DNA from: Kordia sp. TARA_039_SRF
GTDB lineage: Bacteria > Bacteroidota > Bacteroidia > Flavobacteriales > Flavobacteriaceae
Reading direction: 5' to 3'
DNA: 64,000 nt
NCBI GenBank assembly: GCA_006383075.2
Contig: SMNH02000003.1
Coordinates: forward strand, 598,414-662,413
Both the position numbers and the translations under genes were made by a program. Within the stretch, counting starts at the first letter, position 1; every line of letters starts with the position of its first letter. Below the pieces are notes generated by a model. The model was given only the letters and a program-made list of their open reading frames with translations, was not told the DNA's origin and searched no databases. Shown here in pieces: positions 30,151-39,609 of this stretch.

Positions 30151-31296
30151 TTATATCTTACACAAAATATCAGCAGCTTTCGCTAGCGTTTCTTCAGTTT
30201 TAGCAAAGCAGAAACGAAGCAATTTATGATCTTCGTTGTTGGTGTTGAAAACCGATAACGGAATGGACGCAATTTTGTGTTCTTTAGTCAAGCGTTTGGC
30301 GAATTCCACATCCGATTCATCAGTGATATTTTCATAAGAAAGCACTTGAAAATACGTTCCTTCTGATGGTGTAAACGTAAATCGTGACGTTTTGATAGCT
30401 TCCAAAAAGAAATCGCGTTTTTGTTGAAAAAAGCTTGGTAATTGCAGATAGTTATCAGGATTTTGTAAATACGTTCCAATACCAATCTGCATCGGATGAT
30501 TGACCGAAAACACATTGAATTGATGTACTTTTTTAAACTCGTCCATCAATGCTTTTGGCGCTACACAATAGCCCATTTTCCAACCAGTATTGTGAAATGT
30601 TTTCCCAAAAGAAGCCGTGATAAAAGCTCGTTCTGCCAATTTTGGAAACAAGGCTGCACTTTGGTGTTGTGCATCATCAAAAATAATGTGTTCGTACACT
30701 TCATCGCTTAACAAAATGATATTGGTATTTTCTAAAATTGTGGACAATTCAAGCATATCTTGTTTTGACAATACCGTTCCGCTCGGATTGTGCGGCGTAT
30801 TAATAACCATCATTTTTGTTTTGGAAGTGATTTTAGTTCGCACTTCATCCCAATCTACCGTAAATTCTTTGCCTTGTAACTGAATTGGCACAATGTTTCC
30901 GCCATTGGCTTCTACGGCTGGCGCGTAACAATCGTACGCGGGTGTAAAAATAATTACCTCATCATCTGGACGCACAAAAGCACTGACAATGGTAAAAATA
31001 GCTTGCGTTGCTCCTGCTGTAACTACTATTTCTGTATCTGGATGATACTTTCGCTGATACAAATACTCCATTTTTTCTGCAATCGCTTCCCGCAATATCA
31101 AAGCGCCAGGCATCGGTGCGTATTGGTTATAATTTTCACGCAATGCCTGCTGCACCAAATCAATCAACACAGAATCTGAAGGAAAATTGGGAAAGCCTTG
31201 CGATAAATTAATCGCATTTTCTTTTGCCGCTAATTGACTCATTATGGTAAAAATTGTTGTTCCTACGTTGGGAAGTTTGGAAGTATGTTGGAGCAT
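30151..31296 (-). CDS. PLP-dependent aminotransferase (methionine aminotransferase-like)
   Basis: INLSQGFPNFPSD, NTPHNPSGTVL, SDEVYEHIIFD, SFGKTFHNTGWKMGY. Confidence 0.95.
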   Translation of the reverse strand: MLQHTSKLPNVGTTIFTIMSQLAAKENAINLSQGFPNFPSDSVLIDLVQQALRENYNQYAPMPGALILREAIAEKMEYLYQRKYHPDTEIVVTAGATQAIFTIVSAFVRPDDEVIIFTPAYDCYAPAVEANGGNIVPIQLQGKEFTVDWDEVRTKITSKTKMMVINTPHNPSGTVLSKQDMLELSTILENTNIILLSDEVYEHIIFDDAQHQSAALFPKLAERAFITASFGKTFHNTGWKMGYCVAPKALMDEFKKVHQFNVFSVNHPMQIGIGTYLQNPDNYLQLPSFFQQKRDFFLEAIKTSRFTFTPSEGTYFQVLSYENITDESDVEFAKRLTKEHKIASIPLSVFNTNNEDHKLLRFCFAKTEETLAKAADILCKI

Positions 31297-31473
31297 TTTT
31301 TTCTGGGTTTTTGGTTTTGAGTGTTGGGTTTTGTTTTTTAGATTTTCTAAAATTCGTGATTTTACATGGCTTTTTGAAATGAAACGCTGAAAAATATAGG
31401 AATACGGGAAAGCCGTACTCTTTTTTAAAAAATAGTGCGTAGTATTATACTGAAAACCAAAAACTTATATCTC

Positions 31474-31674
31474 ATGAAAAAAAGAAAAATTACCGCATTG
31501 ACTTTACACAAAAAATCAATTTCCAACTTAACAAACCATGCAATTCGTGGAGGAGATGACAGCTCAACGTGTTTTACAGAATTAGACGCTTGCAATACCA
31601 AAGATGTCATTCGATGTCAAACAGGAGACGCCTGTCCAACAGTGTATGGCTGTCCTTCATTTGTGAGATGTTAA
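31474..31674 (+). CDS. RiPP precursor, class I lanthipeptide-like (66 aa)
   Basis: MKKRKITALTLHKKSISNLTNHAIRGG leader; core with six Cys, last four spaced C-x5-C-x5-C-x5-C. ORF track start (31435) is 13 codons too far upstream. Confidence 0.82.
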   Translation: MKKRKITALTLHKKSISNLTNHAIRGGDDSSTCFTELDACNTKDVIRCQTGDACPTVYGCPSFVRC

Positions 31675-31678
31675 ACAT

Positions 31679-31810
31679 GGAGACTGTTTAAAAAGTTATT
31701 ACAAACATCATTCTGAGCTTGACTCAGAATCTCATCAAATTGATTTTCAACTGTTATGGGAAACCAAATCAAGTTTGGTTTGACGAAATCTGTATTTTTT
31801 AAACAGTCTC
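31679..31810. repeat. Nested multi-hairpin inverted-repeat element
   Basis: Outer GAGACTGTTTAAAAA (31680-31694)/TTTTTTAAACAGTCTC (31795-31810); inner TTCTGAGcttgaCTCAGAA (31711-31729) and AAACCAAAtcaagTTTGGTTT (31761-31781). Confidence 0.85.
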
Positions 31811-31835
31811 TTCTTTTTTTAAAGTGTATTTTATA

Positions 31836-32444
31836 TTAATTCTGATGCTTCTTCTCTAACATTTCAATAAGCAGTGTTTTAAGTACGTCATTTTCCACAT
31901 TGTGAATGTATACTTTTTGAAAATTGTCTCGGAAGCTTTGAATTTTTCGTAAATCGAGTCCTTTGTAGCGCATGTTGTTACTGACTTCGTTCCAAATCTC
32001 TAGCAATCTTCCTATTAATTTTCGATTGGTTTCAAACTGCGCATTGAGTTGTCCAAGTAAGCTTTTCGTATAACTTGAAAACAACGGCATTTTAGCAAGT
32101 TTCTGCATGGAAACGTTCATAAAGTGTTGAATTTCCACTTCGCTTTGAAATGAAAAAAAGCGATATCTATCTTCTGTTTTACACTTTTTACAAGCAACAA
32201 TGGCAAACGTATCTTTGATGATTTGGGTACAATCATAACTGGATTCGTAGTAAATCTCTAAACCCAAATTGGTATTAATCACCAATACTTCACTTTTCAT
32301 CAACTCTGTTAAAAAGTTTTTCAAAATAATCACTTGCTGATGTGAAATAATCAGTTGCTTCTTGTGATGTTTTTCGTTGATATGAAGATATTTTAAGCTC
32401 ATGTACGCTAAGTCTGCTCTACAAGTTAACGTATTATGACCCAA
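31836..32444 (-). CDS. Hypothetical protein
   Basis: Complete ORF; likely start MSLKYLHIN at ~32402; contains CKKCK; no family recognised. Confidence 0.65.
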   Translation of the reverse strand: MGHNTLTCRADLAYMSLKYLHINEKHHKKQLIISHQQVIILKNFLTELMKSEVLVINTNLGLEIYYESSYDCTQIIKDTFAIVACKKCKTEDRYRFFSFQSEVEIQHFMNVSMQKLAKMPLFSSYTKSLLGQLNAQFETNRKLIGRLLEIWNEVSNNMRYKGLDLRKIQSFRDNFQKVYIHNVENDVLKTLLIEMLEKKHQN

Positions 32445-32660
32445 AAAACTATTAAAATGAATTATTTGATATGATGTCAGTATTAGGAAAATCTATGTTA
32501 TGAATGATTTTCCTGTGAGTTTGATGCTGCTGTTACTTTGCAATTACACACCAAACTCATATTACTACGCACAATCAATTGGCGGATTTTCCACAACGTA
32601 CACGATTGAATTATCTAAAAAAATGCTGAATTTTACATCTTGATTCTTGAATCCAAAAAA

Positions 32661-34463
32661 CTATTCCACAATCTCCATTTTTTTGAGTAGAAACGAAGCG
32701 TTCATGTTGGTGCAAATTCCTTTTTTGAGTAGATAGCCGAAAAACAGTTCATCATTGATGATTTCTGCATCAAAGAAATAGTTTTTCACTTGATTGATTT
32801 CTTGTTCCAATTCACACAAACTTAAATCATGTGTCGCAATGATTCCTGCAGCGTTTTGTGAAGCGAGTTTTTGGACGATTTTCTTAGAACCCATCGCTTT
32901 GTCGTGACTGTTGGTTCCTTTTAAAATTTCGTCCAGAATGATAAAATACGTATCGTTTTCAATCTTGTCAACAATCATTTTTAAGCGTTGCAATTCTGAA
33001 AAGAAATACGAAGCGCCTTCTGCTAGCGAATCCGTAGTGCGCATACTCGTAATGAGTTTTATGGGCGAATAGATTGCTTCTTGAGCACAAATTGGCAATC
33101 CGACGTTCGACATCACAATACACAAAGAAACGGTTCGGAGAAACGTACTTTTCCCCGCCATGTTTGCGCCAGTAACGATGAAAAATTCGGCATTCCCAAT
33201 TGTGAAATCATTGTCTACACGATTGGCAGTTCGCAATAAAGGATGCCCTAATTGTATCGCTGTGATGACGTTATTGGCTGAAGTATCAATCGTTGGATAG
33301 TGAAATTGCGGATGATTGAACGCAAAATTTCCTAAGCTGTTGTACGCATCAAAAAAAGTCACCACTTCAAACCATTGCGCGACTTTTTGACTGTGCTTGT
33401 TAATCCAAATTTCTATTTGATACGACTTTGCAATATCCCACAATAAAAAACCATTTAAAAAGATACCGACCAAGATATTATTTCGATTATCGAGCGCGTC
33501 AATTCGTTTGGAAAAACCTTTGACTAACGTAGACGCTTTTTGCACATCGCTGTGAATGTTTTGCTGTTTTTCTTTGAGAAGTGTAGATGAAAATGTTTCT
33601 TCTTCAATACGTTGTAATAACTGTCCGTATTGCTGAAACGTGTCTTTTGCTTTGTTGGTATTGATTGATAAGCGGTTGATGCTTTTTAGAAATTTTCCTG
33701 TAATACCTAATCCCACAAAAAGCCAAAGTAATGCTGCTAAAAACGGTAAAATTTGCAAAGAAACTAAAGTGATGATTGCGATTGATATTCCCGAAAAAAT
33801 CATCGGTACGTAGCGAATTGCTTTTGGAATAAAGCTTTTATAACTGTGCAACCAATTCGTGATTTCTTTAGAAGTAGTTTCTACTTTTATCAACAACGCA
33901 ATGGCGGAAAAATGTTGTCGCCACGTAGCTTTTTGCGCCAATTCTTGTATCGCTTCTTGTCGTGCAGCAATATTAGAAATATCATTACTTGCTAGCAATT
34001 GTGCCAGTTTATTTTTTCCTTCTTTGGTGGTAGAACGATTCAAATATTGAAAAAACGAAGCATTCCCAAACAAATCAATGTCATAACTAAATTCGTGCGC
34101 CGCGTTGAGATATTCTTCGCCTGTAGGCAATTTAGATAAATCGCCATTTAGTACATCTATTTCTAACTGATTACACTGAATAAGTGCTTTGAGTTTGTTG
34201 CTTTTGTAGACCAAATCGGAGTGACGAAATACCAAAGCCAAAAAAATTGCCATTCCCGCCACAGCGGAAATGATAACATATGTCCATTGTCCGAAGAAAA
34301 AATAGATTAAAAAAGCAGTGCCTAAAAAAACAATCAAGCGAAGAAAGCTTGACTGATTGAGTTTTCGGCGTTGTGCTTTTAATTCGGCTTCAAATGTGGC
34401 TTTTTGGGTTGTATAAAAGGTTGTAGGGTCTTGCATCATCAATCGCTTAAAAAATCGCTTCAA
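32661..34463 (-). CDS. MutS-related ATPase with membrane segments
   Basis: ITGANMAGKSTFLRTV Walker A, FIILDEILKGTNSHD, GIIATHDLSLCELE; hydrophobic segments near N-terminus. Confidence 0.92.
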   Translation of the reverse strand: MKRFFKRLMMQDPTTFYTTQKATFEAELKAQRRKLNQSSFLRLIVFLGTAFLIYFFFGQWTYVIISAVAGMAIFLALVFRHSDLVYKSNKLKALIQCNQLEIDVLNGDLSKLPTGEEYLNAAHEFSYDIDLFGNASFFQYLNRSTTKEGKNKLAQLLASNDISNIAARQEAIQELAQKATWRQHFSAIALLIKVETTSKEITNWLHSYKSFIPKAIRYVPMIFSGISIAIITLVSLQILPFLAALLWLFVGLGITGKFLKSINRLSINTNKAKDTFQQYGQLLQRIEEETFSSTLLKEKQQNIHSDVQKASTLVKGFSKRIDALDNRNNILVGIFLNGFLLWDIAKSYQIEIWINKHSQKVAQWFEVVTFFDAYNSLGNFAFNHPQFHYPTIDTSANNVITAIQLGHPLLRTANRVDNDFTIGNAEFFIVTGANMAGKSTFLRTVSLCIVMSNVGLPICAQEAIYSPIKLITSMRTTDSLAEGASYFFSELQRLKMIVDKIENDTYFIILDEILKGTNSHDKAMGSKKIVQKLASQNAAGIIATHDLSLCELEQEINQVKNYFFDAEIINDELFFGYLLKKGICTNMNASFLLKKMEIVE

Positions 34464-34580
34464 TAAACGAAAAAAATTACAAACCCAATAACATTTTCAA
34501 GCCTTCGTGACGTTTCTTAGGAAAGTTTAACAGTTCTGTTTTTTTAGCTTTTTTTACTTCATCAAATCTTTAGCGAATAT

Positions 34581-35054
34581 TTATTTTGTCAATTGATAAA
34601 ACACTTCATTTGCTAATTCAATATTCCGTTCAGGTAAAAACACAAAATGTGGTCCTTCATAATGCGTAATTCCTAAAATACCATAGCGACGATGATATAA
34701 TACCTTAGAATAATTCTCTGACCTATACGTTGTAAAACCTTCTTTGTAAATCTGTTTATTCAAATATACTGGTGAATTTAAGGAAGTAAATTTATCAAAG
34801 ACAAAAATTAATTCTTTTGAGGATTTGTCATATGAAAACCTTAGGTCTTTTTTAGCATCTTTTAAATTCTTGTATGTATATTTTATAACAGAGTCATTCT
34901 CTTTGATTCCAAATTGGCATTCCATGATTGGCTTTGCAACATCCGTAAAATATACGAATTCATATCTTTTTTCATTTTTAGAGTCTAGATATTTTTTGGA
35001 GTCAGTGCAACCAACAAGCGTTAAAAAGACCGTAAGAATAATTATTTTTTTCAT
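34581..35054 (-). CDS. Hypothetical lipoprotein
   Basis: Lipobox TLVGCTDSKK. Confidence 0.7.
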   Translation of the reverse strand: MKKIIILTVFLTLVGCTDSKKYLDSKNEKRYEFVYFTDVAKPIMECQFGIKENDSVIKYTYKNLKDAKKDLRFSYDKSSKELIFVFDKFTSLNSPVYLNKQIYKEGFTTYRSENYSKVLYHRRYGILGITHYEGPHFVFLPERNIELANEVFYQLTK

Positions 35055-35163
35055 TTTTAAAAGATAAGATTATAGCTTGAATTGGTTTTGTATTTAAGCC
35101 TAAGAGAAAAGCAACTATTAGCTGAATTTTCTACTTTAAATATATCAAAATTTGAATCTTTTT

Positions 35164-35886
35164 TTATACTAAATTAATTTTCTGCAATAAATCGTCTTTG
35201 TATTTTTTCCCAATCGGAATGTTATGATTTAGAATGACAATAGTACTTTGATCTATTTGCTCTAAATAGTCAAGATTGACAATATAACTGCGATGTACAC
35301 GTACAAATTTTTTATTGAGTTTGGTGATAATTTTATTCAAGTTGCCGCGTATGAGGTGCTTTTGATTATTTACAAGCTGAATTTCTGCATATACATGCTC
35401 ACTTTTGATAAAGAGAATGTCTTCAAATTTGAGTTTTATAAAGATATTTTTCTCTTTTATGAAAAACGCATCTTTGATAATGAGTTCTTCTTCATTGACT
35501 TCTCCAATTCGCTTTGAGTAATTGTAAAGTGCAATTTCAATAGAAGAGTACAATTCATCTTTGGTAAACGGTTTTACTAGATATGCTGGCGGCATTACTT
35601 TTTTGGCTTGCGAAACCGTTAACGGATCTGAGTTAGACGTCAAAAATATAAAAGGAAAGTCGTAGTTTTTACGAATTTGCTCCGCCACATCAATTCCAGT
35701 TTTTTTTCCAGAAAGCTGAATGTCTAATATTGCCAAATCGGGTTTTTCGGCTTCAATTGCTTCGAGCGCTTCTGTGTAATTGATTACAGGTTCTAAGGCA
35801 TCATAGCCCAAATCGTCTAGCGTATCGCAAATGTGATCGGCAATGATGATTTCGTCTTCAACTACTAATATTTTTACTTTACTCAT
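35164..35886 (-). CDS. LytTR-family response regulator
   Basis: Receiver VVEDEIIIADHI...LAILDIQLSGKKTG; LytTR C-terminus. Confidence 0.95.
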   Translation of the reverse strand: MSKVKILVVEDEIIIADHICDTLDDLGYDALEPVINYTEALEAIEAEKPDLAILDIQLSGKKTGIDVAEQIRKNYDFPFIFLTSNSDPLTVSQAKKVMPPAYLVKPFTKDELYSSIEIALYNYSKRIGEVNEEELIIKDAFFIKEKNIFIKLKFEDILFIKSEHVYAEIQLVNNQKHLIRGNLNKIITKLNKKFVRVHRSYIVNLDYLEQIDQSTIVILNHNIPIGKKYKDDLLQKINLV

Positions 35887-35893
35887 AACGTCA

Positions 35894-37963
35894 TTAGTCT
35901 AATAAAGCCCTTTTTTGGGTGTCTTTAAAGATGATTTCAAAGGTAGCTCCATTTTGGTTATTCCAGAGAAAATCGCCTTGCAATTGTTTGGTTAAACGAC
36001 GCACCAATCGCAAGCCTAAACTTTTTACTTTGGATAAATCGAGTCCGTCTTCTATTCCTTTTCCGTTGTCAGAGACTATCAATTTATATTCGTCTTCATT
36101 TAGCTTATTGATAGAAATATTTAAGGTATTATCTGCAGCAGCGTCAAAAGCGTATTTGTAAGCATTGGTAATCAATTCGTTTACAATTAAACCTAGCGGA
36201 ATTGCGGTATCAATGTCAAACTTCATGTTTTCTGTCTGAATATGTGTTTGCACTTTTTTGTCGGAAGCATACATATACGAAAGCTCTTTTACCAATACGT
36301 TGATGTATTCGTCAAAATCAATTAAGCCAGAATCATTTTGATAGAGTTTTTGGTGAATTAATGCCATTGATTTGACTCTGTTTTTTCCTTCATTTGCCAG
36401 ATTGAGTGCTTTTTCATCTTCAATGCCTTTGGTTTGTAATTCGAGCAGACTCGATACAATTTGAAAATTATTTTTTACACGATGATGTACTTCTTTTAGT
36501 AAAAGTTGTTTTTCCTGTAGTGCTTTTTCTATGATGCTGTTTTTTTCATCCAGAATTTTAGATGTTTTCTTTTTTCGCTGATATGCGTAATAGGCAAATC
36601 CACCAAATGCCAACGCTACCACAAATAATCCTAGTAATATTTGCTGTTTGTGACGTTCTTGCTGTAAATCATTTGTTCGTTGCAATTCTAAAATAGCCAA
36701 TGCTTTTGCATTTTGAATGCTATCTTGGTATTGTTGTTTTTCAAACTTGTAGGTGAGTTCTAGTTCTTTGACTTCTTCTACATTTTTTTTGCTGAAGGCT
36801 GAGTCTTTGATTTTTGTATAGGTTTCTAAATAGTTTAAAGCTTCTTTTGGCTTGCCAATTTGTTTGTAAAAATTCGACAAACTTTTTGCCGTATATTGTT
36901 TGTCTTTCAGCACTTGCAAATCGTCCCAAATTGCATACGCTTTTTCAAAATGAACAATTGCCTTTGCTGCGTTATTTTTTGTTGCCCAAAAATCGCCTTT
37001 AATTTGATTGAGATATCCGTTAAACCGCTTTGCTCTTCTTCCTAATGGAATAGTACTCGCAACTTCTAAATAATGATATGCGCTATCCAATTTGTTTTCT
37101 TCTTTAAATACGCGTGCCAAATGTACATACGCATACGCTTCACCAGCATTAAACTCTATCTTTTTTGCGTTTTTAATAGATTGGTATAAGTTTTTCTTTT
37201 GATCTGCTATAGGAACACAAAAACAACTTAGGTGAATCATAGCGGTATTGTTTCGCCAAATAGCACTTTGACGGTAGTTTTCTGCGTTTTCATACAACTC
37301 CACAACCTCATTTAAAATAGCCAAACCTTCTGCAAATTGATCATTAGAGTAGTAAATGTAGCTTTGTGTTTTTAGTATCGGAAGTAATATATTGGCATTG
37401 TTGGGAAGTTGTAAAGCAATTTTTTTAGCCGTATTCAAATCTGTAATGGCTTCTTGTATTTGTGAAATATTGTTGTAAATATTGGCTCTTACAGAATATC
37501 CTTGAATTGTAGCTTTTTTATTGTTGGTTGCTTCTGATAATTGTATGGAAGCATTGATATATTCAAATGCTGTTTTATATTCGGTTTTTACCTGATATAC
37601 TTTCGCTAGCTTTACAGAAGTTTCAATGATAGCTGCTGTATCTTTAACTTCAGTTGCCAATGAATGTGCTCTTTTTAAAAGTGCTAAACTTTTCTCGCCA
37701 CCACGATCTGTAGTCTCCGCTAGTTTTAATAATACCGAAATTAACTGTGTGGTATTATTTGATGTTTCCGCTAGCTCTTTTTGAAGCTGTAATAAGCTAA
37801 CAACACTATCACGGTTGTTTGTGTTGGCTATTACTTTTGAAATACTATCAAATTGTTGTTGCGAATGTTGTTGCTGTTGTGCAGAAACACAAAAAGCAGT
37901 CATTAAAACTGCTAATAATACGTATGCATTCGCACGCTGTATGGATAGTAAAAGTCGACTCAT
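35894..37963 (-). CDS. TPR-containing sensor histidine kinase (HisKA_2 type)
   Basis: TPR sensor, one TM, LLKEVHHRVKNNFQIVSSLLELQ, NELITNAYKYAF, DNGKGIEDGL. Confidence 0.95.
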   Translation of the reverse strand: MSRLLLSIQRANAYVLLAVLMTAFCVSAQQQQHSQQQFDSISKVIANTNNRDSVVSLLQLQKELAETSNNTTQLISVLLKLAETTDRGGEKSLALLKRAHSLATEVKDTAAIIETSVKLAKVYQVKTEYKTAFEYINASIQLSEATNNKKATIQGYSVRANIYNNISQIQEAITDLNTAKKIALQLPNNANILLPILKTQSYIYYSNDQFAEGLAILNEVVELYENAENYRQSAIWRNNTAMIHLSCFCVPIADQKKNLYQSIKNAKKIEFNAGEAYAYVHLARVFKEENKLDSAYHYLEVASTIPLGRRAKRFNGYLNQIKGDFWATKNNAAKAIVHFEKAYAIWDDLQVLKDKQYTAKSLSNFYKQIGKPKEALNYLETYTKIKDSAFSKKNVEEVKELELTYKFEKQQYQDSIQNAKALAILELQRTNDLQQERHKQQILLGLFVVALAFGGFAYYAYQRKKKTSKILDEKNSIIEKALQEKQLLLKEVHHRVKNNFQIVSSLLELQTKGIEDEKALNLANEGKNRVKSMALIHQKLYQNDSGLIDFDEYINVLVKELSYMYASDKKVQTHIQTENMKFDIDTAIPLGLIVNELITNAYKYAFDAAADNTLNISINKLNEDEYKLIVSDNGKGIEDGLDLSKVKSLGLRLVRRLTKQLQGDFLWNNQNGATFEIIFKDTQKRALLD

Positions 37964-38067
37964 GATTGGTGAGGTTTTAACAAAAGTACTATTTGTTTTT
38001 TATATGAAGAGAGACTTGCTTTTTCAGCAAATCTCTCTCCGTTCATAAAAATACCATTATATATGTA

Positions 38068-39447
38068 TTACTGTACTGTAATTTTTTTAATGATAGTTTC
38101 ATTATTTTCTCGTATTATTTTGAGAAAATACAATCCAGCATTGAGCTTAGAGACGTCAACTTGTACAGCACTATCGTGTTGAATTTGTGTATATGTGTCA
38201 TATACCATTTGCCCTGTAACACTATACATAGATAGGTGTACTTTATTGACTTGATTATTTAGAAATTGAATGTTTAGTATGTCATTTGCAGGATTTGGAC
38301 TCACCTGTACGCGAACAGTTGGTTTTTCGTCAATGCTCAATGGATTGTTTAAAACTCCTTCAAACCATGCAAAATACCCAGGATTGAATGCGCCCATTAC
38401 AGCATCTAATATACCATCTCCGTTAACATCACCGAAACTAATGGTTGCAAATTGTCCAAAATCAAAAGTGCCTAAATCTCCTGCTAATGTTTGATACGCA
38501 TACGTTCCAAAATCTGGAGCAGCAACAGTTCCGATATTTTCTATCCATTGAACAACGCCAGCATCTGTTGCAAAAATCATATCAAAATCATTATCGCGGT
38601 CTACATCGTAAAAATTAGGGATGGTTGTTAATACATCAGTATGTGGCCAATTTCGGTCTGTAATTCCCGTGCCTGCATTCATGTCCCACGGATTTTCTAA
38701 ATGAAATTTTCGTGTAAAACTAGGCACTGTTCGCGTTCCATCATTTTGAAAATACGCTAACGAATCGCTTCCCATTGTGACCATATCCAAATCCATATCA
38801 TTGTCTAGGTCAACAAATCCAAAACTTGGAAATACCGCCACATTTTCGTTAGCCGTTCCAGGCAGTGCTGTTAGCACAAAATTAGGTGATGTTGATGTCC
38901 CTGTATTCTCATAATACCGTATATCATCCAGAGTTGAATTTGAAGCATCATATCGAGAGCCAAAAAATAAATCATAATCGCCATCGTCATCGATGTCTAC
39001 AAATTGACATTTGGTTTCGTTATTAGAACCTGGCGCATAGCTAATAGCGTCTATTGTTGGCAACGCAGTTTGCACCCAGTTTGGTGCTGTAGCAGAACCT
39101 GTATTTTCATAATAGTATAATCTTCCATCAGTAGACTGACAGCCTGAAACCATGTCTAAATCATTATCGCCATCTAAATCTACCAACACAGGTGAGCTTA
39201 GCCTTCCATTTGCGGTTGGTAATACAGCTGTATCCAATCCCGCAGGATTCGGTCCAGGTGCTGTAAAGCCAGTTCCTGTAGTATTGGAATGCATTCCTCT
39301 AAATTCCCAAGTATCAGGAAATACGTCTTGGGCAGTTACCATGTATGTACAGAATGCACATACAACACAAAGTAGTTGTTTTTTCATTCGATTTGAGTGT
39401 TTGAAGTAGGTTATTTTTGTAAATATAATTTGAAAAAGACACCTCAT
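38068..39447 (-). CDS. Secreted FG-GAP/VCBS repeat protein with T9SS type A sorting domain
   Basis: Repeated DLDGDNDLDM motifs; C-terminal VQVSPNPANDILNI...LNAGLYFLKI...KITVQ. Likely true start MKKQLLCVV (~39387). Confidence 0.9.
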   Translation of the reverse strand: MRCLFQIIFTKITYFKHSNRMKKQLLCVVCAFCTYMVTAQDVFPDTWEFRGMHSNTTGTGFTAPGPNPAGLDTAVLPTANGRLSSPVLVDLDGDNDLDMVSGCQSTDGRLYYYENTGSATAPNWVQTALPTIDAISYAPGSNNETKCQFVDIDDDGDYDLFFGSRYDASNSTLDDIRYYENTGTSTSPNFVLTALPGTANENVAVFPSFGFVDLDNDMDLDMVTMGSDSLAYFQNDGTRTVPSFTRKFHLENPWDMNAGTGITDRNWPHTDVLTTIPNFYDVDRDNDFDMIFATDAGVVQWIENIGTVAAPDFGTYAYQTLAGDLGTFDFGQFATISFGDVNGDGILDAVMGAFNPGYFAWFEGVLNNPLSIDEKPTVRVQVSPNPANDILNIQFLNNQVNKVHLSMYSVTGQMVYDTYTQIQHDSAVQVDVSKLNAGLYFLKIIRENNETIIKKITVQ

Positions 39448-39558
39448 CTTTACAAATGTTCTGAACGTATCGTATGATGTTCTTAACCCTATTTTTTCAG
39501 TACGAACGGTTCTTTCCCATTCTCAAAAACACTAAAAATTAGATGATTACATAAAAAA

Positions 39559-39588
39559 AGCGAACACCTTTTACAAAGATATTCGCTC
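39559..39588. terminator. Terminator-like hairpin for the M28 peptidase gene
   Basis: AGCGAA...TTCGCT with A run on + strand (T run on - strand). Confidence 0.5.
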
Positions 39589-39609
39589 ATCATTTTTATG
39601 TTGTGATTA

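Noticed and set aside
32500-32643. 47 aa ORF MNDFPVSLMLLLLCNYTPNSYYY...
   Set aside because: No leader/GG pattern, no ribosome-site or conservation evidence; overlaps an inverted repeat.
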